Positions 1 to 8,468 of a stretch of 22,077 bases of DNA are shown here, in pieces. Location: the NCBI GenBank assembly GCA_040143965.1, contig JASJQH010000193.1, forward strand, positions 1 to 22,077. Direction: 5' to 3'. How positions within the stretch are numbered: the stretch's first letter is position 1; each line of letters starts with the position of its first letter. The stretch comes from Basidiobolus ranarum (lineage: Eukaryota > Basidiobolomycota > Basidiobolomycetes > Basidiobolales). The notes under the pieces were generated by a model, which was not told the DNA's origin, ran no database searches, and saw nothing but the letters and a program-made list of their open reading frames with translations. The position numbers were made by a program, and so were the translations under genes.

Positions 1-190
1 GTGCTCTTCCAAGTAGATAAGCAGCAGCAAATATATTTCTTACACCCACCACAAAAGCGATTTGTTCTTTTAATCTAACCACGTTTTGCTCTTGCCACTT
101 CCGCATCATCTTCTCTTGTTTTCTACAAACATCTTGAAAGTACAAATTTCGAGTTTTACTTGCTGGAGAAGCTGTAGAATAATAACTCAT
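1..190 (-). CDS. GPC1: Probable glycerophosphocholine acyltransferase (Gpc1/DUF2838 family), N-terminal exon, cut by window edge
   Basis: The minus strand is open from an ATG at 188-190 to the left edge (63 codons and one base), so only the N-terminus is present. It has a short Ser/Thr start, then a basic, amphipathic stretch (RKQEKMMRKWQEQN, about residues 23-36). Next comes RLKEQIAFVVGVRNIFAAAY (about 39-58), which enters a first membrane helix, followed by LLGRA. Known of the family: Gpc1 proteins are multi-span ER enzymes that move an acyl group from acyl-CoA to glycerophosphocholine in phosphatidylcholine remodelling. Their first conserved block reads roughly R-x-(R/K)-E-K-x-x-F-x-x-G-V-x-N-I followed by a small-residue helix, which fits here. 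The catalytic part lies outside the window, so the assignment rests on one block recalled from memory; another multi-pass protein is possible. Confidence 0.5.
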   Translation of the reverse strand, partial: MSYYSTASPASKTRNLYFQDVCRKQEKMMRKWQEQNVVRLKEQIAFVVGVRNIFAAAYLLGRA

Positions 191-1396
191 ATTTGCTATC
201 TATTGATTAGATAAATGATACACTATGTGACCAAGAGAAAAATGATAATGTTGAAGGATCTGGTCATAATGAGGATAAACTTAGGGTGGACAAACCCAAA
301 GGTGCCAGTAATATTAATTTATCATGCTAGAATTAGAAATAAAACTACAGGACATCTTTTAGTTACTATATTCATATCCGGTAAGTGTGCAGTATATCAA
401 AATATGCGGTAGGAGGTATTCATACAAGCCCTTTAGCTTAAATTGAATATGTAGAATGAAGCACTTATAATGGAAAGATGTGAAAGGCTAGTTGCATGAG
501 TTTGTTGAAATATTAAAATGGAGCATCAGACTTTTGATATAGCCTGTCTAGCATGTTACAAATTTGTTAACTGAATCTTCATTAGTCATAGGTACAACAC
601 ATAAGTGAGTATATTTCTGAAATGTTGAAAGAAGGCAAAATATCCATGCCCATCTTGTTAAAGTATTTGGGAGCCTGTTGGAAACGATTTGGAGAATTAG
701 AGAAATTGGTGGTTTTCACTTATTGATTTATTGAGTAAAAAGTTGATATTTATACCTTTGTCAAGATGTAAACAAAGTAACGTGTATAATGTGCTAAGGA
801 AGGTTCCGGGAACATGTGTGCAGAGTTTGGGGCTTCTAGCACAAGTTTGAAAATCTATATATCTGAGAACTTCTAAGTAAATTCCAATTGAGAATAATGG
901 GTAATATCTTGGTGAAATATAAGATAACTAAATACCAAGCTATATATGACTATATAGGTGTTTAGGCAATGCTAATTTCAACACATCTAACTCTTCTCAG
1001 AATGCTTCCTTCATATTCACAGTACCCTGGATGTATACATTTGTTATTTGTCTGTCTTTCAATAATAACTATGGATACTGATTTTCAATTTAATTGTATC
1101 ACATGTACAAATCATATGTTGCTTGGCTGAATATTTCTAATTAATCCCAAGAGCTTACCACCATATCCTCTGTCAGTGGTGTTAAACAATTCTGATCTCT
1201 CTCTTGGATTCTGTGGAAATCCATACTGTCCAGGTACTGTATAGTGTCAAGAAATCATGATGCCATAATAAAGATACTACCAAATGGTTTATTGAAGCTA
1301 TCTACCTGATGTAAAACTTACAGTCATTCATATAATATTTAAGCTCAAAAGATGCTCATTTCTTTCTTTACAACGAACTAGGTTCAAGTACAAGAA
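191..1396. other. Intergenic, no gene recognised
   Basis: This 1.2-kb AT-rich stretch lies between the start of the Gpc1-like gene and the 3' end of the small secreted-peptide gene. It should hold the promoter of the former (minus strand, just right of 190). The open frames on both strands are short and show no recognisable family. No tRNA, transposon ends or long inverted repeats were seen. Confidence 0.5.
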
Positions 1397-1588
1397 TCAA
1401 GAGCAGCCAGTCCACAAGCAGCATCTATTGCCATTTGGACCACATCCCCAATCCTTGCAGCATCCACGTGGCACAACAGTGCTTTGGTTGCTGGGTAATT
1501 CAGCCTCTGTTTGAATGGGATTCGCCAAAGTAGTGCATATAGCAAATGCAATGGCTATAGGAAGAACAGTGACAAAATACAGTTTCAT
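1397..1588 (-). CDS. Small secreted cysteine-rich peptide precursor, 63 aa
   Basis: A complete intronless frame runs from ATG (1586-1588) to TGA (1397-1399). Residues 1-22 form a clear signal peptide: MKLYF start, hydrophobic core, and an A-N-P boundary near 22-24. Residues 25-41 form a Cys-free pro-like spacer ending in Pro-Arg. The last 22 residues hold six cysteines (43, 44, 49, 56, 57, 62) in the pattern CC-x4-C-x6-CC-x4-C. This is two copies of a CC-x3-G-C module (CCKDWGC and CCLWTGC) joined by GPNGNR. Six cysteines in such a short tail suggest three disulfides and extracellular stability. A TATA-like element lies 53 bp upstream. I do not recognise the family. The signal, spacer and mature-peptide layout is common to many secreted disulfide-rich peptides; the role (effector, defence or signalling peptide) is unknown. 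Confidence 0.65.
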   Translation of the reverse strand: MKLYFVTVLPIAIAFAICTTLANPIQTEAELPSNQSTVVPRGCCKDWGCGPNGNRCCLWTGCS

Positions 1589-1640
1589 TGTTCTAGTTGA
1601 AAGTGACTTACTTAATGAATTTCAAGTCTGGTATTACCCA

Positions 1641-1649
1641 CCTTATATA
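1641..1649 (-). promoter_or_regulatory. TATA-like element of the cysteine-rich peptide gene
   Basis: On the minus strand this reads TATATAAGG. It is 53 bp upstream of the peptide's ATG, a spacing similar to the TATA-like motifs in front of other genes in the window. Confidence 0.5.
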
Positions 1650-1894
1650 CTGATTTTGATGTGAAGTGTTGTTGTTAGCACGAGAAAATGTTTAGTAGAC
1701 AGTTGTTTCTAGTCTTGCATGTTAAGCCCAGAAAATGTAAACAAAGGCGAAAAGGATAGAAAGATTTTTCTTTTCTGTTTGTTATCACTATTGCTTATTT
1801 CTTAAAAACATCCATTGTTCATTTTGTTAGGAAGGTTATTTTAACCACTTAATAAACTCATGAATTATGAAGATAGAATACTATATCGCAACCT

Positions 1895-2359
1895 TTATTT
1901 AACTTCTTTTCTCATACAAACGCTGTTTGGAGCATCAACATATACACCGTACCTGTCAGTAAGTTGATATCCATGCTTTGTGTAAAAGCTGATTGCTTCG
2001 AGCATGTTCTCGCCAGTCTCCAGTATGATCTCCTTGAAGTTTAATTCTTTAATCCATTTCTCCGATTCAGCGATTACGGCCGAAGCAACGCCTAATTTCC
2101 TTTTTTCAGGGGCGACAAACATTCTTTTTAATTCAGCTTTTTGAGCATCATATGGTCGAAAACAAACGCAGCCAACTGGTTCCTCCTCATCATATGCCAT
2201 GACTACGGTGTCAATGTATTCGAGAGTATTTAGTTCCACATAGGCATTTCGCTCTTCGTTACTGAGATGGCCATCAGCTATGGCTAAATACGCGTCCAAG
2301 GCAGCTATCAATTGTTTGAAGCCTTTGCCGTTACTGTCTGTTCTCTCAACCCTAAGCAT
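1895..2359 (-). CDS. GNAT-family N-acetyltransferase, bacterial type, intronless, 154 aa
   Basis: The frame is intronless. I choose the ATG at 2357-2359 (MLRVER); the frame continues upstream only through a TTG. GNAT features in order: a core strand PVGCVCF (about residues 60-66), then motif A LKRMFVAPEKRKLGVASAV (about 77-95), whose R/Q-x-x-G-x-A loop binds the acetyl-CoA pyrophosphate, then IILETGEN and AISFYTKHGYQ (about 110-130), the usual C-terminal strand, helix and Tyr region. It ends in NSVCMRKE. Known: the combination of ILETG, an A-I-x-x-Y-x-x-x-G-Y helix and a terminal N-S-V-C-F/M-x-K is typical of many bacterial GNATs acting on small amine substrates. The substrate cannot be told from sequence. 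The absence of introns in an intron-rich window and the bacterial look raise the possibility of horizontal transfer, which is inference. Confidence 0.85.
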   Translation of the reverse strand: MLRVERTDSNGKGFKQLIAALDAYLAIADGHLSNEERNAYVELNTLEYIDTVVMAYDEEEPVGCVCFRPYDAQKAELKRMFVAPEKRKLGVASAVIAESEKWIKELNFKEIILETGENMLEAISFYTKHGYQLTDRYGVYVDAPNSVCMRKEVK

Positions 2360-2857
2360 GTCGTGTATGAGTAAGAGACAACAGAGCAAGTTTCAGATAG
2401 ATTAGAATTAATTAATAATCTTACACCTCATGAAATCTAATCTTGAGTAACTTATCTTTGCCCAATCCTATATGATCGCGCAATCGGATCGAAAAGAATG
2501 GTGCTATTTTTAGACATCAGATGTAATGGTCAATTTGAATCAACGCTCTTGAGCACATTCCTACAATGTTATTTAGCCTAGGATCTGATTATAGTTGCTA
2601 TCCTCAGATTCAAAGCTAGAGCCAAACTGAGCAGATACATATTCGAATCATCTCAACCATTGATATTGGCATTAAGTTAATTTGTATCTTGGTTGAGTTG
2701 TAAAAATATTGAATAAAAGACTCATACTACGTGATTTCAAGCATGATGCTTGTCTGATGCGCACAGGAATGGCATTATTAAACGTAGTTAATCATTTCAT
2801 CGTCTATCATCTCGGTGATTATTCCCATTTATGTGTGTCCAATTAAGCGATTCTAAA

Positions 2858-2890
2858 TATTGTGGGATTCTCATAAAATGCCCCACAATA
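2858..2890. repeat. Perfect 9-bp inverted repeat (hairpin)
   Basis: TATTGTGGG at 2858-2866 and CCCACAATA at 2882-2890 are perfect reverse complements with a 15-nt loop. It could be a dyad binding site or a chance hairpin. There is no T-run, coding remnant or target-site duplication tying it to a terminator or transposon. Confidence 0.4.
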
Positions 2891-3684
2891 ATGATTTTAT
2901 GCGATTGTATTTGGCACATCATCCATATTCCTTTCTCACTGGATATAACTTCGAATTGTATGTAGCAGTGTTTGAAGTTTTGCTAGTTTAGTTATCTTAT
3001 TATATATTGTGGTACAGTGGAGAGATTCTTAAGGTTAGTAAATGTGATTATCTAATGCTGCTTTGTATTTGATGTATACAATTGAAAGGGCTTTTATAGG
3101 TAAATGAAATACAGTAACGGTTTGTAAGCAAATGAGATACCGCAATAACTGACATTATCTCAGAAGCTTTGTAGAGTGTTGGTATGATTAATGAGATACT
3201 GATTCTTCGATCATTCTAGTTAAGTTCAAGATAAGCGTTTATATACAGATTTGAATATCAATAATATCCGAACTATTTAGGCTAGTATGACAGGTTTGGG
3301 GAGCTACCTATCAATTGAATGGAGAGCAGAGAGAGTAAGATTAGCACAGAAATTAGAGTAGGCACACGGTTACCTTATTAGAGTTACAGGTGCATTTATA
3401 AAGCCTAAATAGCACCACTGTGCAACAATCAAACCCGCAAATGAACATGCAATCCAGTATTCATGTCTTATCTAGCAATCAACTGATCCGTTTTGTACGA
3501 GGGTGTGGATGAAATTCTAACATTGGATATTTGGTCGCTACTGACATTAGAATGAACATGCACATGTATATATAGAGCGCATTCACGTGCTCAAGGTAGA
3601 ATGCTTTTTGGTCTATGCCCTGAATTTGGTTAGATGTTACAAAGATCAATAATCAAAAACCAATACCAGTAGACTCTGATTGTT

Positions 3685-3713
3685 CCCACACCCGCGCCCA
3701 CACCCCCACCCCC
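3685..3713 (-). other. G-quadruplex-prone tract upstream of the GPCR-like gene
   Basis: The plus strand has five C-runs of 3, 3, 3, 5 and 5 bases separated by 1-3 nt. The minus strand therefore has five G-runs of at least three with very short loops, which satisfies the usual G3+N1-7 quadruplex rule. It lies about 320 bp upstream of the GPCR-like ATG in otherwise AT-rich DNA. Confidence 0.6.
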
Positions 3714-3948
3714 ATTCACATTACCAAGTGAATTAGCAAGGGACATAAAAGTTCTACTACTAAATGATTCTGGCACAATTACTGAAACTTTATAATTCAA
3801 ATTAAGTGATGATATCCATTTGCATGGTTAACTCGGTTCTAACTTTATTACTAATAAGGAAAGTTGGACCAGGTGAGCTTTCACTTACTCTACCACCAAT
3901 TATTGGCTAGTTGGATTATTGGGATACCTGAGTTACTTTGTTTACCCA

Positions 3949-3955
3949 TATATAA
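3949..3955 (+). promoter_or_regulatory. TATA-like element of the GPCR-like gene
   Basis: TATATAA lies 77 bp upstream of the chosen ATG at 4033, followed by a T/C-rich leader. This supports starting the protein at 4033 rather than in the upstream extension of the frame, which has no ATG. Confidence 0.45.
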
Positions 3956-4032
3956 CTAGTCGAAGGTTTCTTAAACTTTATTCTCTTTTTTGTTTCTTTC
4001 GATATTTCTTGTTCCTTGGTGAAACTCATACA

Positions 4033-5277
4033 ATGAGATATTCACGGCTTTACCTTGTAATATTTGTTTTATGCTCACTACTGAGTTTAACACATTCAGC
4101 TGTAGCACCAGGAGTAACAACGTCCCATGCTGCTTCCCCTTCCGCCACCAAAACTTCACAGAATGCCCATTCTACCAATGGAACTCCAAGCGCTCAGGAG
4201 CATGACTCTACTGCCAATAAAGACAAAAACGAAACTGCAGATGCCGAGCACGGAGCAGAGGCAGAAGAAGGAAATCATCGTTTTTCTGATTTTGCTCCAC
4301 ACGGCTCAATCTTCTTTTACTTATTAACGACCATCACTGCGACCTTGAATATCTGTTGTTCAAGTGCTGTAATTTACACCTCTTACACCGATTATCAAGA
4401 GCTAAAGTATAAGAATATTCATATGCGTAAAAAGCCTCACTTATCCTCATCCATCCGGTTTCCCTTTTACATCGCAATGTTGGATCTTTTCTTAGGGCTT
4501 GTTACTCTTTTCATGGTATCAGATACTATGTATTTTGACGAACTACCCTCGACCAATGTTTGCGCATTTATCGGCGGTATTATGTATCTTGGAATCCTAG
4601 TGGAGATGACAGTGGTTGGAACAGTGGCTGTGGTTACTTATTTACAACTCGCGCTGAAAATTAATATTTACCTAGGTCGCTGGGACTGGAAAGTATGGGT
4701 TGCCTGCGTTTTGAGCTGTTTAATCATCGCTATTATCGGTATCGTTACCAAGGGTTTTGGTCCAGATATGTACTGGTGCCTGGTTAATGAGCACACTGAG
4801 GCAGGTCACGTGTTTCTCAAGCTTTTCTTAGGAATCCATTATGCAGTCCTGTTTATTGTATTGGTATGCTACCTAGGAGTGTTGTTCAATATGGTGTATC
4901 GTCCAACATCCCACCATGGTCATAACGAAACCCAAGAGCATGGAAAGATCAAACGCACCATTACCGTTGGCGTCCAGCGCACTCTTACTATGCGACAAGC
5001 AGTTCACCATCATCAAAAACATACTGAGCATCTAGGCATGGCACTATTCCTTCATGTATTCCATTTCACCCCTGCCATTATACACATGATTCTTCAGTTG
5101 AAAAACTATCATCGTGCTTGGGTGTACGTTCTGGCTGCTGCTTTCATTCAGCTTGGGGGTGTCCTGAATGGGTTTGAAGTATTCATGCACCGTAAGAGAC
5201 CACATGCTCGTGAACGTTATCAAAACTTACCTGAGGAATATCCAGTTGACGAGCTGCCCCACCACCCTCAGCATTAA
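4033..5277 (+). CDS. Seven-transmembrane G-protein-coupled-receptor-like protein, 414 aa
   Basis: Intronless, starting at the first in-frame ATG (4033), which is followed at once by a signal peptide (residues 1-25, cleavage after HSAVA). Residues 26-90 are an extracellular Ser/Thr/Ala-rich, then acidic, segment with N-glycosylation sites at Asn49 and Asn66. Seven hydrophobic helices follow: about 91-115, 144-165, 176-206, 221-239, 259-289, 333-355 and 362-386. Class-A-like features are Asp151 in helix 2 (AMLDLFLG), Cys177 at the top of helix 3 paired with Cys249 before helix 5 (YWC), a Trp pair entering helix 4, and a Pro in helix 6 (FHFTPAI). No DRY or NPxxY is visible, as is usual in fungal receptors. 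The third cytoplasmic loop (290-332) is rich in His and basic residues. The ligand is unknown; it is probably a nutrient or environmental sensor coupling to a G protein at the plasma membrane. Confidence 0.8.
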   Translation: MRYSRLYLVIFVLCSLLSLTHSAVAPGVTTSHAASPSATKTSQNAHSTNGTPSAQEHDSTANKDKNETADAEHGAEAEEGNHRFSDFAPHGSIFFYLLTTITATLNICCSSAVIYTSYTDYQELKYKNIHMRKKPHLSSSIRFPFYIAMLDLFLGLVTLFMVSDTMYFDELPSTNVCAFIGGIMYLGILVEMTVVGTVAVVTYLQLALKINIYLGRWDWKVWVACVLSCLIIAIIGIVTKGFGPDMYWCLVNEHTEAGHVFLKLFLGIHYAVLFIVLVCYLGVLFNMVYRPTSHHGHNETQEHGKIKRTITVGVQRTLTMRQAVHHHQKHTEHLGMALFLHVFHFTPAIIHMILQLKNYHRAWVYVLAAAFIQLGGVLNGFEVFMHRKRPHARERYQNLPEEYPVDELPHHPQH

Positions 5278-6111
5278 TACTTGGTCATAAAGCCGACATA
5301 TAAGAATCGCTGGCGATCTTCGTCCATAGTACTTGTCTCATTTCTTTGGAGGATATTATACCAATTGTACAAATCTTCAATCCTCACAATTCTCTGCGCA
5401 CTATCGGTGATTTCAGCATTTAACGAGAATATGTATCGAATAAACCTTCTTTCATTACAATCTAAACCACAAGAAATTACAAACTATCCATGGTTTTAGG
5501 CTTGTGGGAAATCTTTTTCATCAGGTGATGGTCTAGATCTCAGGCCTGGTGATAAGTTGCTCTATTTGAGACCTATAGAACTTTGCGGTGTCATCATCAT
5601 TACTTTGGTGAGTAGGTAAACCCCAACTATGATGTTTCTACTCTCTCGTGCATGTGCGAAAGCTCCAACGTAGATGACAAGACTTGATAAAGAAGAGTTT
5701 GTTTCGAATCACCAAGTTACGGTTTCAATTTATATTGTAAAATTGAGGGGACCATTGTGTGGCTTTAATACCATCACTATAGGTCAACTTAAAATCGTCA
5801 CTGGTGGCTTAGAATTGAGAGATATATATAATTTGAATCCTTTGAATATTTTAAGTAGTGAAAAAAAAATTCTCGACAGTCCATTGGACATGTTGGAGCC
5901 TTTTTCTATGATGCATCCACTACTAGTTCAATGTCTCAAGTGTCCACATAACGATGCGCTCAATATTCATGATTACTCACGTGTCTAGGTTAGGTAGGCT
6001 TACATCACCGCATTCAGTCTTATTTGTATTCTTTATATAAAGAGAGGATGGTTGGCATTTTCTTGGTGAAATAAACAGCTATATCTAATCTATATTTATA
6101 TATTTCTTGGT
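5278..6111. other. Intergenic, no convincing gene
   Basis: This is 834 bp between the GPCR-like gene and the SRPBCC-fold gene, both on the plus strand. It contains an ATG-started frame of 104 codons (5674-5988) with no recognisable family and no supporting signals, which I do not call. A TATA-like element for the downstream gene is at 6032-6040. Confidence 0.45.
6032..6040 (+). promoter_or_regulatory. TATA-like element of the SRPBCC-fold gene
   Basis: TTTATATAA lies about 72 bp upstream of the ATG at 6112, the same kind of spacing as at other genes here. Confidence 0.45.
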
Positions 6112-6777
6112 ATGTCTGTCACTAACGTAATCGAATCTCGTATCATCAAAGCCCCCGTCGAAACAGTATGGGACCTTGTTAAAGGTTGCGAATTCAAATT
6201 TTGGAGTATTGTTCAAGATGTCAAGATAGACAATGGCAATGCTGCTGAAGGTAAGCTTTCTGTAGATCATCAGTCAGGATTTGAACATTACTTGACACTT
6301 ATTCTTTAGTTGGCTCCACGCGTAAAGTTACCTTTAAGGTTGGTCTTCAGCATACGATGTTTATCTTGAATTCATTTACTCATATTGAGATAGGATGGAA
6401 CGGTTACTCTTTACAAAATCAGTGAAAGATCAGGTATTTATGTGATATAATAATATCTTATTAATGAACTTGACTAATCAATATCTGAAGATATTCGCCA
6501 CTCTGTAACTTACGAAGCGATTGAATCGGATCCTCCTATGAGTGTTCTATCGGCTATGCATACTATCAGGCTTTCTCGCGTAACTCACGTAAGTAATACT
6601 CTCATTGTTTATTCATACTGCCCTATCATAACTAGTCGTACCATTCCATAGGATAACAGCACTTTCGTAGAGTGGATCAGTGACTACAGCTCTGATGGTG
6701 GCCAAGCTGTCATTGAAGATAGTCGTTATAAAAAGCAGGACGGATTGGAGGATCTTAGCAAAGCAGCCACCAAATAA
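6112..6777 (+). CDS. SRPBCC/START-fold (polyketide cyclase-like) protein, five exons, 143 aa
   Basis: Exons are 6112-6250, 6310-6338, 6394-6433, 6491-6588 and 6652-6777. All junctions are GT-AG and keep frame, giving 144 codons with TAA at 6775-6777. The second exon is only 29 nt. The protein opens with VIESRIIKAPVETVWDLVKG, the usual beta-strand and helix start of the Bet v 1/START helix-grip fold. It then reads VGSTRKVTFKDGT, LYKISERSDIRHSVTYEAIES, IRLSRVT, STFVEWISDYSS and a C-terminal helix. This order is typical of the polyketide-cyclase-2 branch of SRPBCC. Such proteins bind hydrophobic ligands in a closed cavity; the ligand here is unknown. It has no signal peptide or membrane segment, so it is probably cytosolic. 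An AATAAA at 6843-6848 follows the stop. Confidence 0.85.
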
Positions 6778-6842
6778 CCAGTGAGTTAATATTGGTCCGA
6801 ATATGTTTAAGGGGCAAATTCAACATAAATCGTAATGTTTGA

Positions 6843-6869
6843 AATAAAAAAGATTTCTTGACTTTTATT
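6843..6869. terminator. Opposed polyadenylation signals of a convergent gene pair
   Basis: AATAAA on the plus strand (6843-6848) lies 66 bp past the stop of the SRPBCC-fold gene. AATAAA on the minus strand (6864-6869) lies 46 bp past the AHA1 stop. With cleavage usually 10-30 nt downstream of the hexamer, the two 3' ends should meet or overlap. The hexamers are seen; their use is inferred. Confidence 0.5.
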
Positions 6870-6914
6870 AATATTACAGAGGATTACAGGGTTTTCGAAT
6901 TATCTTGGAAGGAT

Positions 6915-7972
6915 TTAAATGAATGCTCCAAACCCAAATGTAGTTTTGATAGGGTTCCAATAATACTGTTTCCAGTTACCACGAGTGATATCTTCTTGAC
7001 CAAGTGGCACTCCTTCTTGAACAAGTTGAAGTTTGACGCCATCAGATCCTTGGTCTAATTCTATAGTAACCTTGGAGTAGTGGTCTTCTGGCCAAGTCTT
7101 AGAACGCCATTTCATGACGATTCTCTTATCTTGAACTGCCTCAATAATCTGACCACTGATATTACCACCAAAGAGCTCGAATTGACTATTAATTTCTTTG
7201 GAAATCTTGGCTGATCCACGTGTCCATACAGATACTCGATTTTGATCAAGTAGAGTTTCATAAATATCATGTGCACTGGCAACAAATTCTATGGTATCTT
7301 TCATCGTAGTAGTGTTGACCTTGTGTGGTTTATTGACGGCGGATTTATTTTCTGTGGCTGAGTTGCTCAAAGAAGCCTTCACTGGGGCCTCGGTAACTGC
7401 AGGGGCAACTGGGGCAGGAGAAGAGGTTCTTAATTCGGCTGCCTCGATATAGACATCTTTAGCATGAGCTATAAGTACAAAAAAAGATTAATTAGAGTGA
7501 ACTAAGGATAACAGTTAAAATTTAGAAGCATACCTTCAATGAGATCATGGGTGAAGAGGGCGAGTTTTTTACGAATAACTTGGGTTAGCTTCAAACGAAC
7601 CACTTCTTTGATAACACGTTTCTCACGAGTTTCTTCGTCGATAGAGACTTCAAAAACATAATCGTCAAGCTCAGAATCGTGGGCCACCTCTGGAATAAGG
7701 ATTTTTCCCTTGGCTTCGGTACCATCTTCAGAAGTACCTGACCAGTCTAAAGTAAGGGAAAGGTCATATAAGGTAATGATCTTCCCCTTACGTTGGTTCA
7801 AATCCACATCACCAGTGACCTTAGATACTGCGGTGGTTTTAACGGTGATACCATTCTCTTGGGCTTCAAGATCCTTCAGTTCTCTGGTAAAGTACTCCTT
7901 GGCCCAAGGAGCACAGTTCTTTTCAGTCCAGTGCCAGTTGTTTACGTTTTTCCAGTTAGCCATAGTAGTCAT
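6915..7972 (-). CDS. AHA1: Activator of Hsp90 ATPase (Aha1), two exons, 330 aa
   Basis: Exon 1 is 7534-7972, the intron 7469-7533 (GTATGC...ATAG), and exon 2 6915-7468. The joined frame is 331 codons with TAA at 6915-6917, close to yeast (350) and human (338) Aha1. The N-terminal domain starts with the diagnostic NxNNWHW motif (NVNNWHW, residues 9-15) followed by EKNCAPWAKEYF. It also contains QRKGKIITLYDL, matching the RKxxK element that contacts Hsp90. An Ala/Pro-rich linker (about 160-180) leads to the AHSA1 domain: IEFVASAHDIYETLLDQNRVS, FELFGGNISG, IVMKWRSKTWPEDHYSKVTI, and NWKQYYWNPIKTTFGFGAFI at the end. The role is stimulation of the Hsp90 ATPase cycle in the cytosol. An ATG three codons downstream (7961-7963) is an alternative start. 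It is tail to tail with the SRPBCC-fold gene, 137 bp apart. Confidence 0.97.
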
Positions 7973-8450
7973 TTTGAATGAGTCAGGTATATATAAAAAG
8001 TCTAGATAAAATAGGTATTCAAGGAGAAAGTGAAGGGGAGAGGAACCAACGATATTTAACAAAAACCAATCCTCAGTAAACGAAAGCAAGTGGGGAGGAA
8101 TGAGCAGTTATTATGTGTCAATTCGGTACTTCCTAAAATCATTCTGTCACCATTGAAGTTTAAAAAAAATTGATCACGTCCAATCAGTAGCAAGTATACC
8201 TTCCAGTAAACGCAAATCCAAGTCCCTAATTCTCGAATCTTCTACTACCATCAACAAGTAACGCTAAGCGCCATCATGAATCATATCACATCTTGCTTCA
8301 CGAATTCCTTTGGATAATTCCAGAAACTTCTCACAAAACCCATCAAATCGATAGCCCTAAGTGCATAAATCAATGCTAAACTAATCGAGATTTAACAACT
8401 TTAATCAATAATGGGAAACAAGCCAGTCTCAATGCAGACCCAGACCTAGA

Positions 8451-8468
8451 CCCTAACCCTAACCCTAA
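8451..8468. repeat. Telomere-type repeat, (CCCTAA)3
   Basis: Three exact CCCTAA units occur in tandem, preceded by degenerate CAGACC/CTAGAC variants from about 8435 and followed by AC. TTAGGG is the common fungal telomere unit. The array also contains a telobox (AACCCTAA). It lies mid-way in the AHA1/SEC14 divergent spacer, about 480 bp from AHA1 and 500 bp from SEC14. Confidence 0.75.

Larger units (their letters stand above)
2360..4032. other. Long intergenic region, no gene recognised
   Basis: About 1.67 kb separates the divergent GNAT and GPCR-like genes and must contain both promoters. Visible items are a perfect 9-bp inverted repeat at 2858-2866/2882-2890, a C-rich tract at 3685-3713 that is G-quadruplex-prone on the minus strand, and a TATA-like element at 3949-3955. 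No frame with recognisable coding content was seen on either strand. Confidence 0.5.

Noticed and set aside
215-412. Plus-strand open frame of 65 codons in the first intergenic region
   Set aside because: No recognisable family, low-complexity composition, no upstream promoter motif and no splice-consistent extension. Its length is within chance for AT-rich DNA.
1591-1615. GTAAGT...TAG on the minus strand just before the cysteine-rich peptide ATG
   Set aside because: An intron here would be about 18 nt, too short to be spliced.
3102-3199. Three copies of AATGArATAC at irregular spacing
   Set aside because: Short motif, uneven spacing (about 28 and 59 bp) and AT-rich context; likely chance.
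5674-5988. ATG-started frame of 104 codons upstream of the SRPBCC-fold gene
   Set aside because: No domain, membrane or signal features, and no TATA-like element in front. A preceding stretch (about 5500-5608) can be read as an exon, but similar coding-looking stretches occur in other spacers, so the signal is weak.
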